Source of the DNA: Nageia nagi
Taxonomy: Eukaryota; Pinophyta
Direction of reading: 5' to 3'
Assembly (NCBI GenBank): GCA_050084985.1
Contig: JBITNC010000001.1
Coordinates: 191,394,001-191,458,000, forward strand
Length of the DNA stretch: 64,000 nt
Part shown: piece after piece, positions 32,285 through 43,210 of the stretch
How the letters are laid out: the number at the start of each line of letters is the position of its first letter
Numbering within the stretch: the stretch's first letter is position 1
The notes under the pieces: generated by a model
Database searches by the model: none
What the model was told of the DNA's origin: nothing
What the model saw: the letters and a program-made list of their open reading frames with translations, nothing else
Made by a program: the position numbers and the translations under genes

Positions 32285-33447
32285 ACATCCTCATGGAAGA
32301 TTACATTAACATGTTGCTCTACCTCCACATCCTGGACTTTTGCTGGACACACATAAAATCCTTCTTCTATGAGTTTCTGTACCCTATCCCTAAGGCTTAT
32401 ACACCCATTTGTAGTATGGCCCTTAGTCTGATGGTATTCGCAATATCTATCTTCCTTATACCAAGGAGGTCTTTCTACTGTAGGATCTTCCTCACGCTTT
32501 GGTAAAGGTTGTAATAATCTTTTTGCCATAAGATCTTTTAAGATATACCTCGGCGGTATGGGAAATTTCACAAATTTCCTCTCTTTCATCACATTTGTCT
32601 TCTCAACCACATGAATAGTTTTCTCCTTCTTTGACGATTGCGGTCTCTCATCTTCTACTTTAATCTTATCACCATTGCTATACTTTACAAGCCCTAGCTT
32701 CACAAGGACTTTTTCTTTCTCTAACAATCTATATGTCATATCGGAAAATGTGAGATGTGTATAATCAATAACATGTGATTGTAGGGGCAATATAACAGCT
32801 TCTTTAAAAATGTTATTTACCTCTTTTTCTGTTAACTTGGTCTTTACTTGCTGCCATGTCTTTTTAAACCTCACAACGAATTTATCCAGCTGCTCATCAC
32901 TGTCCTGTTTAATAGCACATAAATCTGATAGCATAACCTCCTTCCTGATGTTATGCTTATATTGCTCCAGAAACAAATCACTGAATTCTGCAAATGATGT
33001 AATGGACCCTTCAGTTAAGCCATAGAACCATTCTCGTGCATCTCCTTCCAAGCTCTGGGGGAAGAATTTAGCCTGCAATCTTTGGTCTGTACCAATTGTG
33101 AGTTCACATTCATCCTTAAATCCTTGTATATGTCTCCTTGGATCTCCTCCACCATTGAACTTACTGAATTTTGGCTTAATGTAATTGGCTGGCGGCATAT
33201 GCCTACGAATGTCATCACATAAAGGACTACCGAATTCGAAAGACTCGTCAGGCGGAGCTGATCTCCTTGTCAATCTATCTATCTGCCTCTGCATACCTTC
33301 CATTGTGACATGAATATTACTATTATCACCCTCAGTGCTGTGTTGCATTCCTCTGGATCCCTCCGGACCATCATGTCTGATTTCTACCAATAATTTATCC
33401 AAATCCCCTTTTGAAAGACTACGCAAGAATAACTGGAGCTGTTCCAT
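32191..33447 (-). CDS. gag: Ty3/gypsy Gag, intact
   Basis: The first ATG is at 33447 (MEQLQLFLRSLSKGDLDKLL); an earlier GTG is in frame but less likely. It is 418 codons without interruption. The retrotransposon gag domain covers about residues 85-195: KPKFSKFNGGGDPRRHI, AKFFPQSLEGDAREWFYGL, LFLEQYKHNI, LDKFVVRFKKTW. Near residues 340-355 is YCEYHQTKGHTTNGC, the C-x2-H-x4-H-x4-C knuckle. It forms the particle that packages element RNA. It starts about 90 bp inside the 5' LTR boundary, an unusually short leader. The last 30 or so codons after HEDVC differ from what the -1 frame offers, hinting that gag once ran on into protease. Confidence 0.93.
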   Translation of the reverse strand: MEQLQLFLRSLSKGDLDKLLVEIRHDGPEGSRGMQHSTEGDNSNIHVTMEGMQRQIDRLTRRSAPPDESFEFGSPLCDDIRRHMPPANYIKPKFSKFNGGGDPRRHIQGFKDECELTIGTDQRLQAKFFPQSLEGDAREWFYGLTEGSITSFAEFSDLFLEQYKHNIRKEVMLSDLCAIKQDSDEQLDKFVVRFKKTWQQVKTKLTEKEVNNIFKEAVILPLQSHVIDYTHLTFSDMTYRLLEKEKVLVKLGLVKYSNGDKIKVEDERPQSSKKEKTIHVVEKTNVMKERKFVKFPIPPRYILKDLMAKRLLQPLPKREEDPTVERPPWYKEDRYCEYHQTKGHTTNGCISLRDRVQKLIEEGFYVCPAKVQDVEVEQHVNVIFHEDVCAALTEGELGKWLIQLPAGGSYRKILEVLI

Positions 33448-33515
33448 AACTAAGACACTCACAAAATAGATGTTAATCCGAACTAAGACCTTTAGGGTTT
33501 TAGTGTAATGATGTG

Positions 33516-33538
33516 TAGTTCACGTCGGGTTCACCAAA
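33516..33538 (-). promoter_or_regulatory. Primer binding site of nested gypsy element
   Basis: On the minus strand TGGTGAACCCGACGTGAAC begins just inside the 5' LTR end. It starts TGG as required for pairing with a tRNA CCA end. The tRNA is not identified here. The deleted Tat-like element at 45701 has a similar TGGTGAACCTAAC. Confidence 0.7.
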
Positions 33539-34385
33539 TGTTTACAAATAAAATTGAATTTGCAAATAAACAAACAGAGAAATATCTACAAACTCAATAT
33601 TATCTGTATTCTAGCTACGGGTAGCAATTTATTCTAGATAGCAATGAACAACATATAACAATTCTGAAATGTAATCAAACAAGACTGTGGTTTGTATACT
33701 TACCTCACGGAACGTACCTGACAACGAAAGATGAAGATGTTGGCAATGTGCTGATGATGAACTGCACCTGAAAAACGTAGTCACCTGTGAAGATGCAAAA
33801 AGAGGACCGCGGGCGGTCCGTTTCAGAGATAATAGAGCGCCGGCGGTGTTCCTAGTTCATAAGGGAGCGCCGATGGCCTTATTTTGATGATTTTGATCTC
33901 TCAATCAAGTCCAGAGCTTTAATACGGATGTCTCAGATAGCAGTGTGATATCAGAATAGATCTTAGATGTCAGGATAGCTCGCGAAAGGAAGCACACAAA
34001 CCACAGCCTTGTAGGCGGTACCAAGAGATACCTTAAGGGGTAGCCACTTACAAGACCATACGCGGGATCATGTGTATCCTTATTGTTGTGGACTTACTAT
34101 TAGATCCCTTATTTATATAGATATAGGTAATACCGCCCATAGGTCGGCGTGCATCCACATAAATAAGGTTAATTCACAAGATTTAAGATAAATACATCAA
34201 TAAACAAGATGATTCACACAATACTCAAGATATACCATGCAATATTCAAGATAACCCATGCAATATTCCCATTCAAGCCAAACATTGATATTATCACTTT
34301 TATCCATTCAAGACATATAGTTAAACCAAGCATATTTCATTAATTTATTGATTTAAAAACATAAAATCATTTTTATGTGTTAACA
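33539..34385 (-). repeat. 5' LTR of nested gypsy element
   Basis: 847 bp, near-identical to 27306-28152. Minus-strand TATA box at about 34109-34119. Palindrome GGACCGCGGGCGGTCC at about 33805-33820. Right target duplication CATTG at 34386-34390. Confidence 0.95.
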
Positions 34386-34390
34386 CATTG

Positions 34391-35384
34391 TCTATGAATT
34401 CATGATTTATGCCAAGTATGAATGGACTTATTCATTAAATATTAAGTTATGAATAAACCCTAGGCATTCTTTGCTAAGTGATTTATGGCATTTCTTTTTA
34501 CTAGTCATGAGTAGGACTTAGAATATTTAAAAATGAATTCATGCTAACTATAGAACTTATGCAATTTTTTTTTAAAAATTAATGAATGGATTAATGCTAA
34601 GTAGGACTTAGCCCTTTTAAATTCATTAAAGTGTTGAATGAATTTATGAACTTAAGCAAGTATGCAAAATGTAAAAATGTCCTTTAGGGGTTAGTACAAA
34701 ACCCATTGGACTCTTATATTTCAAGTTCTTATGGATGATGTATTTTTAATACTTTACTTTATATTTTTGCATAATTGCTTTATACTTGCAAAACGTAAAA
34801 TATTGAAAGTAACCCCTAAAATGAACACATCCATACATACTTTTCCACAACATGACTTGTTTGGGGAGCCATGAGGGGAGGATAGGGCAGATTGGAGCCT
34901 TTTTAGTCCGAAGAACCAAGTGGTGGTGAATCCATCTTAATTATCCCTAAGACCTCTGTTGGATTAGACATAACTCTATTAGGTGGACATGCATGTGTGT
35001 AGTGATACCACATGTCTGCACATCCATTCAGGGATTATCCTGATAACCTAAGAGGAAAAATTGAAAACCTTAAACAAGATAATTTAAATGGCCAGTCCAA
35101 CATACGTCAGATCCTTGGAAAATAGTTGGTAATTATCTTTGAGAGAGTATATTACTGACCAAGGTGAACTGGTTGAGGACTGGTAGTACTTGGGCTCCAC
35201 TTTGTGGGCATCCAAGTGAAGGCCTAATTCTATACAAGAAATCAACCTCAACTTTATCCTTCTATGGATCTTGGTTTATAAGTTTGCACATGTGGGACAT
35301 GTTTACTTATCAATGTTTGATTTGTATAGATGGTAAATTGTAGAAATTTATTCATTCTTCTTGCTCATTTACTTTTGTGTAGCA
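34391..35384 (+). other. Rest of copia leader
   Basis: Non-coding continuation of the copia leader after the nested insertion. It shares long stretches with 54080-54920 of the related element (e.g. ACAAAACCCATTGGA, 'gtgtagtgataccacatgt', 'gagagtatatta'). Confidence 0.7.
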
Positions 35385-36330
35385 ATGGTTGAAACCTTCA
35401 TACCCAAGCATATACTCGATAGTTCCAACTTTGGCATATGGGAACCTCGTATGAAAATTGAGTTACAAGTAAGGAAGCTATGGTAGATAGTTAATCAAGA
35501 CTTGGTTGCTCCTACAGATGAGAAGGCTCTTGAAATCTACAACTCAAAGAATGAGTTAGCAACTTCAATGATTTATCATGTAGTTTTAGATGACGTATTT
35601 CTCATGATCTCTTCTTCAACATCAACAAAAGAAGCTTGGGATAGGCTAAAGAAAATTTACCCTAGGTTAAAATTTTCAAGGAGGTTCACTATTTGACAAA
35701 AGTTGTTGCAATATCGTCAAGGTGAAGATGAAAGTGCTTCTATTTACTTGAGCAAAATCATTGAGCTCAGGACACAACTGGTTGGCTGTGGGTGCAACTG
35801 GATCAATAATGAGTTCATGGTCTTCATCATTCTTCAAAGCCTTTCTACAAAGTTCAGTAACTTTGTCACAGTTATGGAAACTAGGCTCGATGATGAAGAA
35901 GATGTCATCTCTCTTAATAACCTTTCTAGACTCCTTCTAAAGCATGAGGAAACTTTGAATAAGAAAATGTTGAACTTTTCCCCAAAGGACAAAAGCATTG
36001 CTCTAGGAGCAACTAAAACTCCTTTCAAGAATAAGTTTAAACATTATAAATCCAAAGCTAACAAATCCTCATCTACCTTCAGGAAGCATGAGAAAAAGGG
36101 CAACAATAATGGTAATTTCAAGCAAAGGAATGATAAAGCTGGATCAAGCAATCCAAAACCTAAGGAAAAGTTTGATGGAAATTGTAACTTTTGTAGCATC
36201 TTTAGTCACAAAGAGTATGATTGTCATAAAAAGAAATTTGTTGAAAAAGGTAAGGGAAATGCAAATGTGAAAAATTTCAATAATAAAAAGAAGAACAAGC
36301 ATGCTGCTACTGTTGCCTACTACTCAGTGA
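35385..36330 (+). pseudogene. gag: Copia Gag with intact CCHC knuckle
   Basis: ATG at 35385 opens MVETFIPKHILDSSNFGIW, the usual copia Gag start. A UBN2-type Gag region follows (STKEAWDRLKKIYP; YRQGEDESASIYLSKI). The zinc knuckle CNFCSIFSHKEYDC near 36183-36225 keeps all four ligands at C-x2-C-x4-H-x4-C spacing, with Lys-rich flanks. Stops at about 35486 (TAG) and 35695 (TGA) fit C-to-T decay. The whole Gag-Pol reads in one frame up to 38384, as is normal for copia. The product would form the particle. Confidence 0.9.
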
Positions 36331-37690
36331 CTCAAACTATTTCAAATGATTGGATTATTGATTTAGGATGCACTAATCACATGTGTTATGAAAAAGATAA
36401 GTTTGAAAACTTTCATAAGTATAAGAAGAATGCAGTTGTGATAGGTGATAATTCAGTTCTTGATGTTCAAGGAATAGGGAGTGTGAAGATTCATGGAAAG
36501 GTTCTTGATAATGTCTTTTATGTGCCTAAACTAAGGATGAATCTTATCTCCGTAATTCAGATTACAAGGAAAGGATACTCATTTGAGTTTACCTCACACT
36601 CTTGGTGTGTTAAGAAAGGACTTGCCACCTTGATGAAAGGATCAGTAAAGGATGACCTTTATATTATGGATCAAGTTCCTTCAAAGATGTGTCTTGCTGC
36701 AAATGTTTGTTCAAAGGGTAATCTTTGGCATCAATGATTAGGGCACCTTAACCACAAGAGTATTCAAGATATGAAAAATCAAGAACTTGTGGAAGGTTTA
36801 CCTAATATTTCACCCACAATTGGTCTCTATGAAAGGTGCATTCTAGGAAAGATGAATAGGCAAAAGTTTGAAAAAGATAAGGCAACTCGGGCTACTCATC
36901 CTCTTCAGCTTGTGCATTTAGATTTGATGGGTCCGTTTTAGACTAAGTCTCTAGGAGGAGCTTCTTATGTTCTGACCTTCATTGATGACTTTAGCAGGAT
37001 GACATTTGGTTATCTACTTGAGCACAAGGATCAAACTTTTGACAGGTTTAAAGACTTCAAGGCTCTTATTGAAAATCAAACTGATTTTAAGATCAAGATG
37101 TTGAGATCTGATAATGGGGGTGAGTATAATAGTAATGAGTTTAACGATTATTGTGTTAAACATGGGATCAAGCAGCAATTCACAATCCCTTACACCCCTC
37201 AACAAAATGGAGTTGCTGAAAGGAAGAATCAAACCATTATGGAAATGGCAAGGTGCATGTTGGGTAACCTTCCTAGTTTCTTATGGGGTGAAGCTGTTCA
37301 CACTGCTATTCACACCCTAAATAGGTGTCCTACTAAAGTAGTTGAAGGTAAAACTCTATATGAAGCATGGATAGGAAAGAAACCTAGCATCTCACACTTT
37401 AGGGTCTTTGGTTGTGATGCATTTGCCTTCATTACCTCAGAGAAAAGAAAGAAGTTGGATAAAAGATCAGAAAAATGCATCTTTGTGGGGTATGATAATC
37501 AACATAGAGGTTACAGGCTCTACTCCTCATCCCATAAAATAGTCTTTGTTTCTAGGAATGTAAAGTTTAATGAACTTCCTGAGAATACGAATTCTCATGC
37601 TAAAGTGTCTGATTCAGATGATTCTTTGCCTGCACCTAACTAGTTGGATGATAATGTAGGGAAGTCACCACAAGAGCAAAATTCTCCAGC
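36331..37690 (+). pseudogene. pol: Copia protease and integrase
   Basis: The protease begins DWIIDLGCTNHMC. The family motif is D-S-G, and here Ser is Leu, which should weaken the active site. Gag-pre-integrase follows (NLWHQ, stop, LGHLNHKSI, where TGA fits CGA of the usual RLGH). The integrase core has LDLMGPF (Asp), RSDNGGEY (Asp) and PQQNGVAERKN (Glu), then LPSFLWGEAV and FRVFGCDAFAF. Stops near 36738, 36939 and 37641 are TGA or TAG. The catalytic triad is intact in sequence, but the frame is not translatable as a whole. Confidence 0.9.
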
Positions 37691-38384
37691 TTAGATAATT
37701 ACAAGGAGTATGACCTTGAATAAATCTTTATTTACCAAAATTGATAATATGAATGAGCCATCAACCTTCAAAGAAGCTTCCAAGCAAGAGTGTTGGATGG
37801 AAACTATGAAAGTTGAGTATGAGGCGCTCATGAAAAATGAAACTTGGGATTTGGTTCCTTATCCTAATAAGAAAAATATGATTGGAAATAAATGGATATA
37901 CAAGGTCAAGTACAATTCTGATGGAGAAATTGAAAAATACAAAGCAAGGTTAGTGGCCAAAGGATTCACTCAGAAATATGGTATTGACTATGAGGAAACC
38001 TTTGCTCCTATGGCCAAGATGCCTACTGTTAGGATAATCCTTGCTCTTTCTGTAGCTCAAGGATGGAAAGTTTTTCAACTTGATGTCAAGAGTGCATTTC
38101 TCAATGGTGACTTGGATGTAGAAATCTACATGAATCAAACAGAAGGATTTATTCTAGAAGGTAAAAAGTCTTTTGTGTGTAAGCTAAAGAAGTCTTTGTA
38201 TGGACTTAAGCAAGCACCTAGAGCATGGTACAAAAAATTTTTAGGATTCTTTGCAGATATTGATTTTTTCAAGTGCTTCTCTGACTCAGATCACTATATT
38301 CTCAATCAAGGAAAAGGTGTGGTCTTAATTCTCCTTTATGTGGATGATCTTCTCATAATTGGCAATAATATTAAAATGACCCAT
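37691..38384 (+). pseudogene. pol: Copia reverse transcriptase, 3' part deleted
   Basis: RT blocks are in order: WMETMKVEYEALMKNETWDL, NKWIYKVKYNSDGEIEKYKA, ARLVAKGFTQKYGIDYEETF, FQLDVKSAFLNGDL, KSLYGLKQAPRAWYKKF and the catalytic YVDDLLIIG. About 10 residues after YVDD the sequence jumps (near 38380) into a late RNase H segment in another frame. The thumb, connection and most of RNase H were therefore lost in one internal deletion; the related element at 57.3-58.5 kb still has them. Confidence 0.9.
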
Positions 38385-38641
38385 CTCTTATTTCATCAGA
38401 TAATCAATCGGCTATCTCTTTGGCTAAGAATCCTATGTTCCATTAGAGAACCAAACATGTGGAAATCCAAGCCCATTTTATTAGGGAGAAGGTTCTAGAT
38501 GACACCATACACTTGGAGTATTGTCCATCTACTATAAACTCCACTGATTTATTCACCAAGCCCCTTCCTAAAGCTCAGTTCAGTAAGCTTAGGGATTCTC
38601 TCGGGTTGGTGAAGTTACCCTCAAGGGGGAATGAAGTTTGA
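38385..38641 (+). pseudogene. pol: Copia RNase H C-terminal remnant
   Basis: Reads SDNQSAISLAKNPMFH, a stop, then RTKHVEIQAHFIREKV and STDLFTKPLPKAQF, the usual end of copia RNase H. The catalytic N-terminal part is missing. The terminal stop is TGA at 38639-38641. Confidence 0.85.
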
Positions 38642-39393
38642 ACTTTTGTTAGTGATGACAACTTCACCTCTAAGAGGCCCTTTTTTTGTTATTGTTATAT
38701 AGTGTTGATTATGATATACCTCCATGGTAAGTTTGCTCTGTGTGAGGAACTTCTTGTATATTTTATACCTCTGTGGTAAGTTTGCTCTACGTGAATAACT
38801 TGTACAATTTTTTGAGCATATAATTGATTAATCAATTTCATTATTCAAGTATTCATATGAGAAGATTTGGTATGTGTCTTTAGGCATTGTACAGTTATCT
38901 ATATGTTATGCTCTATTAATAATCAACACATGTCTATATACAACAGGTGACTATGAGTGATGGCTTGGCATCTCTGTGATGACTTATAGTGCACTGTTGA
39001 TCAATTATTTATAAGATGGTATTACTTTGATTCTCTTATTAATAAAATGAATATATGATGCATCTAACTGATTTTGTTCATGAGTTTCTTGTAGCATGTA
39101 GGATCTTCTTCAGAAATACAAGTTACTCAACTTGAGTAAGCAAGCTCATGGAGACTCACATGTCAGCTTAAAGTTGATCGACTACTATGTATAGTGAAAC
39201 CAGTTGTGGTTAATGATTGTATTGTAAACCATTTTGTCAAATGGTAATGTAGTGAGTCTCAAACTAATTCTGAAAAAGATTCTCAAATATGTAAATGTTC
39301 TCATCTTTGCTTGTATCTCTATGGAGGAGAACTCTCTCTTACTCTCTCTCTTATCTCTTCTACGCTCTATCCCAATATTGCATTAAGGGGGAG
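38642..39393 (+). other. Copia 3' untranslated region and polypurine tract
   Basis: Non-coding. It contains two copies of 'atacctc..tggtaagtttgctct' (about 38716 and 38767). It ends in the polypurine tract AAGGGGGAG (39385-39393) at the 3' LTR. Confidence 0.75.
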
Positions 39394-39882
39394 TGTTAGA
39401 ATTTGTAATGAAATATTGTGAATATCTAAACTTCTTGTAAATTAAATTAATCAGTTAAGGGATATTTAGATACCTTAAGGGATTAATTGAATTCTTTATT
39501 ATGTAAACTTTGACCTTACCATGTGGTTAGTTGGTAGGTTAAAGTTAGGTAATATATTTATTGTAACCCTAACCTTACCCTTGTGTTAAAGAGAGGTTAG
39601 GGAGGTGCTCTCATGCTATAAATAGAGGGCCTCTCCTCTTGTAATATCACTTAGATTTTGACTAAGATTACTCTACTAGTTTGTGTAGGAGAGAAAGGAA
39701 TTGTAGTAAGAGGGTGCATAGTTTGAGAATTGAGATCTAGTTGTGGATGTACTCCCAAGGAGGGAGGAACCACTTATATTGGTGTTATCTTGTGTGAATG
39801 GTGTTATTAGCTTGTAGATGTTGAATGATTAAGTTTCCTATAGTCTTGGACCTTGAGGATTAGTATAGAATTAATTCCTTCA
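39394..39882 (+). repeat. 3' LTR of copia element
   Basis: 489 bp, partner of 25853-26341. TATA at 39617-39624. Right target duplication AATAC at 39883-39887. Confidence 0.94.
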
Positions 39883-39887
39883 AATAC

Positions 39888-42339
39888 AACATGACCTCAG
39901 TCTACCCCTTTTTATCAACATACCTTGAACACAAGCTTCTCTTCCTTCTAATGATGATGTACATTCATTGATGGGCTCTATCTCATTGGCCATATAGATA
40001 TGCAAAATATCAAAGTCCTTCAAAATCAAATGTAAAACATTATTAAAATATAAATATAAGAATATATAAAATCTGAGATGAAGTTTACAATAACTTTCAA
40101 GTTCAATATGGAAAAACAAAATATCAAATCCTCTTTAGTTTTAAATTCTAACAAATAGAATGATTTTAGAAATCCTAAAAAAGAAAAACAAAATAAAAAA
40201 GCATTGGACATGATAATGGATGTTAGGGATTTAACTTCTTTGCATTGCCTGCCTTCTCACCCTGCCAACAACCCCAAAACCTTAGTAGCAATCCTAAATA
40301 AATATCATGCTGGTTAACTAAAGCTACCACTCTCCCCACTACCATTATAGGTCACCTTCCCACTCACCTGCATTATCATTCCCTGCTCCAAATTCAGAAC
40401 TCAAACATTCACAACATTTTTCATTATCGATAGAACACAAACCCATGTTGTAAAAATTCTTTGAATGTGATCTCATCACAAGGGATACATTACCCTTGTA
40501 GCTATGACTACAACCATATTATTATTCCCTAAAACCTAGTCTACTTCACATATAATCAATTTTTTAATCATAGAAAATTACCTTGAGATCTTTGTTGAGA
40601 ATGTTAGATAGAGCCGATAGAAGAGTTGTCTTCCCAAAGATAACAATGTCATTCTTCAAAGCATAACAATGTCTCAGTCCAAAAGAAGGCAAGATTCATG
40701 TAAACATTAACTATAGCTTGATAAAGCAAATATTAAAGACATTTGCAACCAACATCAGAAACTGTTATGAATTAAGCACTGTATTTATATGAAGTGTTAC
40801 CTACTGGGAAAGCAGAACCTCTACCATCTCAAGCAAATAGTTGGGTATGGCATGAAAAGCTCTGGTTCAGATGATTGAAAAAAATAGAATGCAAAAATTC
40901 TCATTGTCTGAGCAGAGGCAGTAGGGTTTCTAAAGCAATGAGCAACCAAATTACCTTTTAATACTTTTTAAGCTCATTAATTTGTTTTAGCTGAGCAACC
41001 AAATTAATTACTTTTTTTTTTGCCAGCTCATCTCCAATGGTTATATATTTCAAACTTAACCACATATAATGAATCCTATTTGCATATGATTTATTTTTCT
41101 TAGCAAAGTGAATTAAAGAAATTTGTACATAAGTGAAATGGTTTTGAGTTTTATCAATCTATAAAATATACCAATGTTACAAAATCATATCTATTTTGTA
41201 TATTTTTATTTTAGAATTTATATTTATATTGATGAACTTGATTTTTATTATTTTGATGTTGTTTTCATTGTAAATATGAATTTGTATAGTTTATCTTGAT
41301 GAAATTTTAGATTATTATTATTATACTTTCACATCTTAAAGCCATGGGTATCTTTGGCATGATTATGAAAATTTGAAAATAAGTCATCAAAATCAACAAT
41401 CAAACTTCCACATTGATAGCATTCATCCACCTCTTGAACACAAATAAATTTTTGATCTCTTCAAATAAAATATGAACCTCTTACATAATTTTCTCTCACA
41501 AAATGGAAGGTTCCTTTATCAAGTGTTAATTAAACCTAGAAATCATATACCTTTAACTAAGCTAAAATATTCCATACCTCACCACTATAAACTCAACCTT
41601 TCTATCCATTAAACAAAACATTCAATTCCAATAGCATATCCCTACTTCTTAATTTTATATCCCCTAGATAACATGAATATAATTTCCAAGCACAAATAAT
41701 ACAACTTTATAACAAACAACAAAATACCCTTGAAAAATCTATGGTTATTACTTCTTTAGCTCCTTATATCACAATCCACTCTATTCCTCCTAAATTATAT
41801 ATTCTAAAAAAATACAATTATGGACAATAGAAGGTATATCCTTGCATGTCTGAGCCTTCATCCAATTATACATTATTTTGCACTTGATGAAATCCTTTAA
41901 ATCAAACTTTTTCCTCAAAGCCTTGTGGACACTATTAGTTATCAGTTTTATACCCTTCTATAGAAATCAATCCTTGAATTTGAACCACTTATCCAAATTT
42001 TTTGTATCGATAGAGTAGACCAAATATAAAGAATAAAAGTCATAATGAGAACTAGACATGCAATAGAGCTAGCTAACCATTAACTCATAAGACCTATCAA
42101 ATAAAGTCAATTAATGCAAATTGTAGATAATAGAATTATAAAGTGGTGGATTTGGACTTAAGACAAAGTAGGGAGATATAATGAATAATTAAGTAGTTTC
42201 AACCACTTATAACTTTTGTTTAGTTGGAAAATCTAGGATTCTTGAAATCAATGCTATTAAACAAAAACCTAATATACATATGTAATTATGCTTTTAGATT
42301 TAATTAATTATATATAAAGAATAATATATAACATACCTA
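39888..42339. other. AT-rich intergenic DNA
   Basis: About 2.4 kb without recognisable genes or repeats. A minus-strand stretch near 40600-40660 reads like GKTTLLSALSNIL followed by a GT, but an isolated P-loop-like string this short proves nothing. Confidence 0.4.
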
Positions 42340-42390
42340 AATAATGTATCTAATATATATTCACTAGACCAAAATAGCCTATACATACAA

Positions 42391-42606
42391 GAACCAAGTA
42401 GACACATCAACACACCTAATTCAAGTTTTATGAGTATTTTAGTAGTGAAGTTTGAAGCTCCCTCATGGTAACCTACATAAACCACAACATTCAATTTACA
42501 AGTACCATGTAGACACATCTATATACCCAATTCAAGTTTTATGGGTATTTTGGTAGTGGAGTTCAAAGCTCGCTCAAGATAGTTTGCATGACCAAGAAGA
42601 TCAATA
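42391..42606 (-). repeat. PPR-derived 108-bp repeat, two units
   Basis: Units start near 42393 and 42501. On the minus strand they encode GYHEGASNFTTKILIK and a following VLMCLLGSC, a version of the PPR E-motif. Part of the same repeat family as 44950-45690. Confidence 0.75.
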
Positions 42607-42950
42607 ATGCATGTATAATGATTCATCCTAGAAAATAATGCAATAAGAATTGGTCACTTTATTAAAATATTTACAAGTTATATAAACACAAAAAGCTTAT
42701 GTTCTAAGGGTTTATTCCTAAGTGCTTTGTAATATCAAAGAGTTTAATGGTATATTAGTTGTAGCTATGAATTACATGTCCTCCAATCATTACATTTTAT
42801 GAAATTGTATCTATGAACTTAATTAGGTGAGCACACAAAAATCTATTATGTAATTAGAGATAAACTTGTTTGCAATACAATAATTTCTTACTTAAAAGTT
42901 ATTCATAACACTTTTTTAAAAAATAAAATGGAACATGGTTTCTTATCTAT

Positions 42951-43210
42951 CTAAAAGCATGCTCCATGTACAATAACATTCTCCATGTTTGAAATGCAAT
43001 TTTCTACTTCAAAATTAATATTTGAAAGTAAAATATAAGATGCAATATATTTAGGCTTTAAAAAAGGGATTATTACCACAAACACCCTTATTCCTACATT
43101 TTTATGTGATTTGCAAGCACCAAGAAGACACATCCACATACTTAATTTAGGTTTTATGGGCATTTTTGTAATAAAGTTCAAAGCTTCCTCAAGATATCAT
43201 GCACAACCAA
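42951..43210 (-). pseudogene. PPR protein E-domain fragment
   Basis: The minus frame reads MNFITKMPIKPKLSMWMCLL, then GACKSHKNV and later YIASYILLSNI. That is the PLS-class PPR E-motif pattern (EALNFI.KMPI.P....W..LLGAC..H.N.ELG...A..L..L.P....YVLLSN.Y). PPR proteins of this class bind organellar RNA and guide processing or editing. Here only the E end survives, with no PPR array, no DYW end and a frame that dies on both sides. It is the best-preserved member of the 108-bp family nearby and may represent the source gene. Confidence 0.75.

Larger units (their letters stand above)
27306..34385 (-). mobile_element. Nested Ty3/gypsy element, gag-pro with truncated pol
   Basis: Direct LTRs of 847 bp (27306-28152 and 33539-34385) with ends TGTTTAC / TTAACA, flanked by perfect target duplication CATTG (27301-27305 and 34386-34390). 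The genes read leftwards, so 33539-34385 is the 5' LTR. Primer site TGGTGAACCCGACGTGAAC lies three bases inside it. It codes an intact Gag and a protease-linker-partial RT frame. RT beyond the fingers, RNase H and integrase are gone, and three minisatellites fill the 3' region. Only about five LTR differences by eye, so this is a young insertion that must have been mobilised by proteins from elsewhere. Confidence 0.95.
26437..35382 (+). other. Candidate leader intron of copia element (with nested gypsy)
   Basis: Donor TTGTTGAG|GTAAAA at 26437 and acceptor TTTTGTGTAG ending 35382, two bases before the gag ATG. The related copia at 52.7 kb has the same donor phrase (53300) and an acceptor (CTTTTTAG, 54918) also two bases before its ATG. 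Apart from the gypsy insertion (27306-34385 plus duplicated target), the interval is non-coding. It includes A/T-rich DNA and an ACAAAACCCATTGGA phrase shared with the relative. Confidence 0.45.
25853..39882 (+). mobile_element. Ty1/copia LTR retrotransposon, split by a nested gypsy element
   Basis: LTRs of 489 bp (25853-26341 and 39394-39882) begin TGTTAGAATT and end CTTCA. Perfect target duplication AATAC at 25848-25852 and 39883-39887. Primer site TGGTATTAGAGC at 26344 matches the initiator-Met type (TGGTATCAGAGC). A polypurine tract AAGGGGGAG lies directly before the 3' LTR. The polyprotein frame runs 35385-38384, with a tail to 38641. About 12 LTR differences by eye. Without the 7,080-bp nested element and its 5-bp duplication it is about 6.9 kb. 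Internal stops and an RT/RNase H deletion make it defective. Confidence 0.94.

Noticed and set aside
5106-34385. Both gypsy-type LTR pairs are exactly 847 bp
   Set aside because: The two LTR sequences are unrelated apart from general features; equal length is taken as coincidence.
40595-40665. P-loop-like GKTTLLSAL string on the minus strand
   Set aside because: Too short, no flanking domain, surrounding frames closed.
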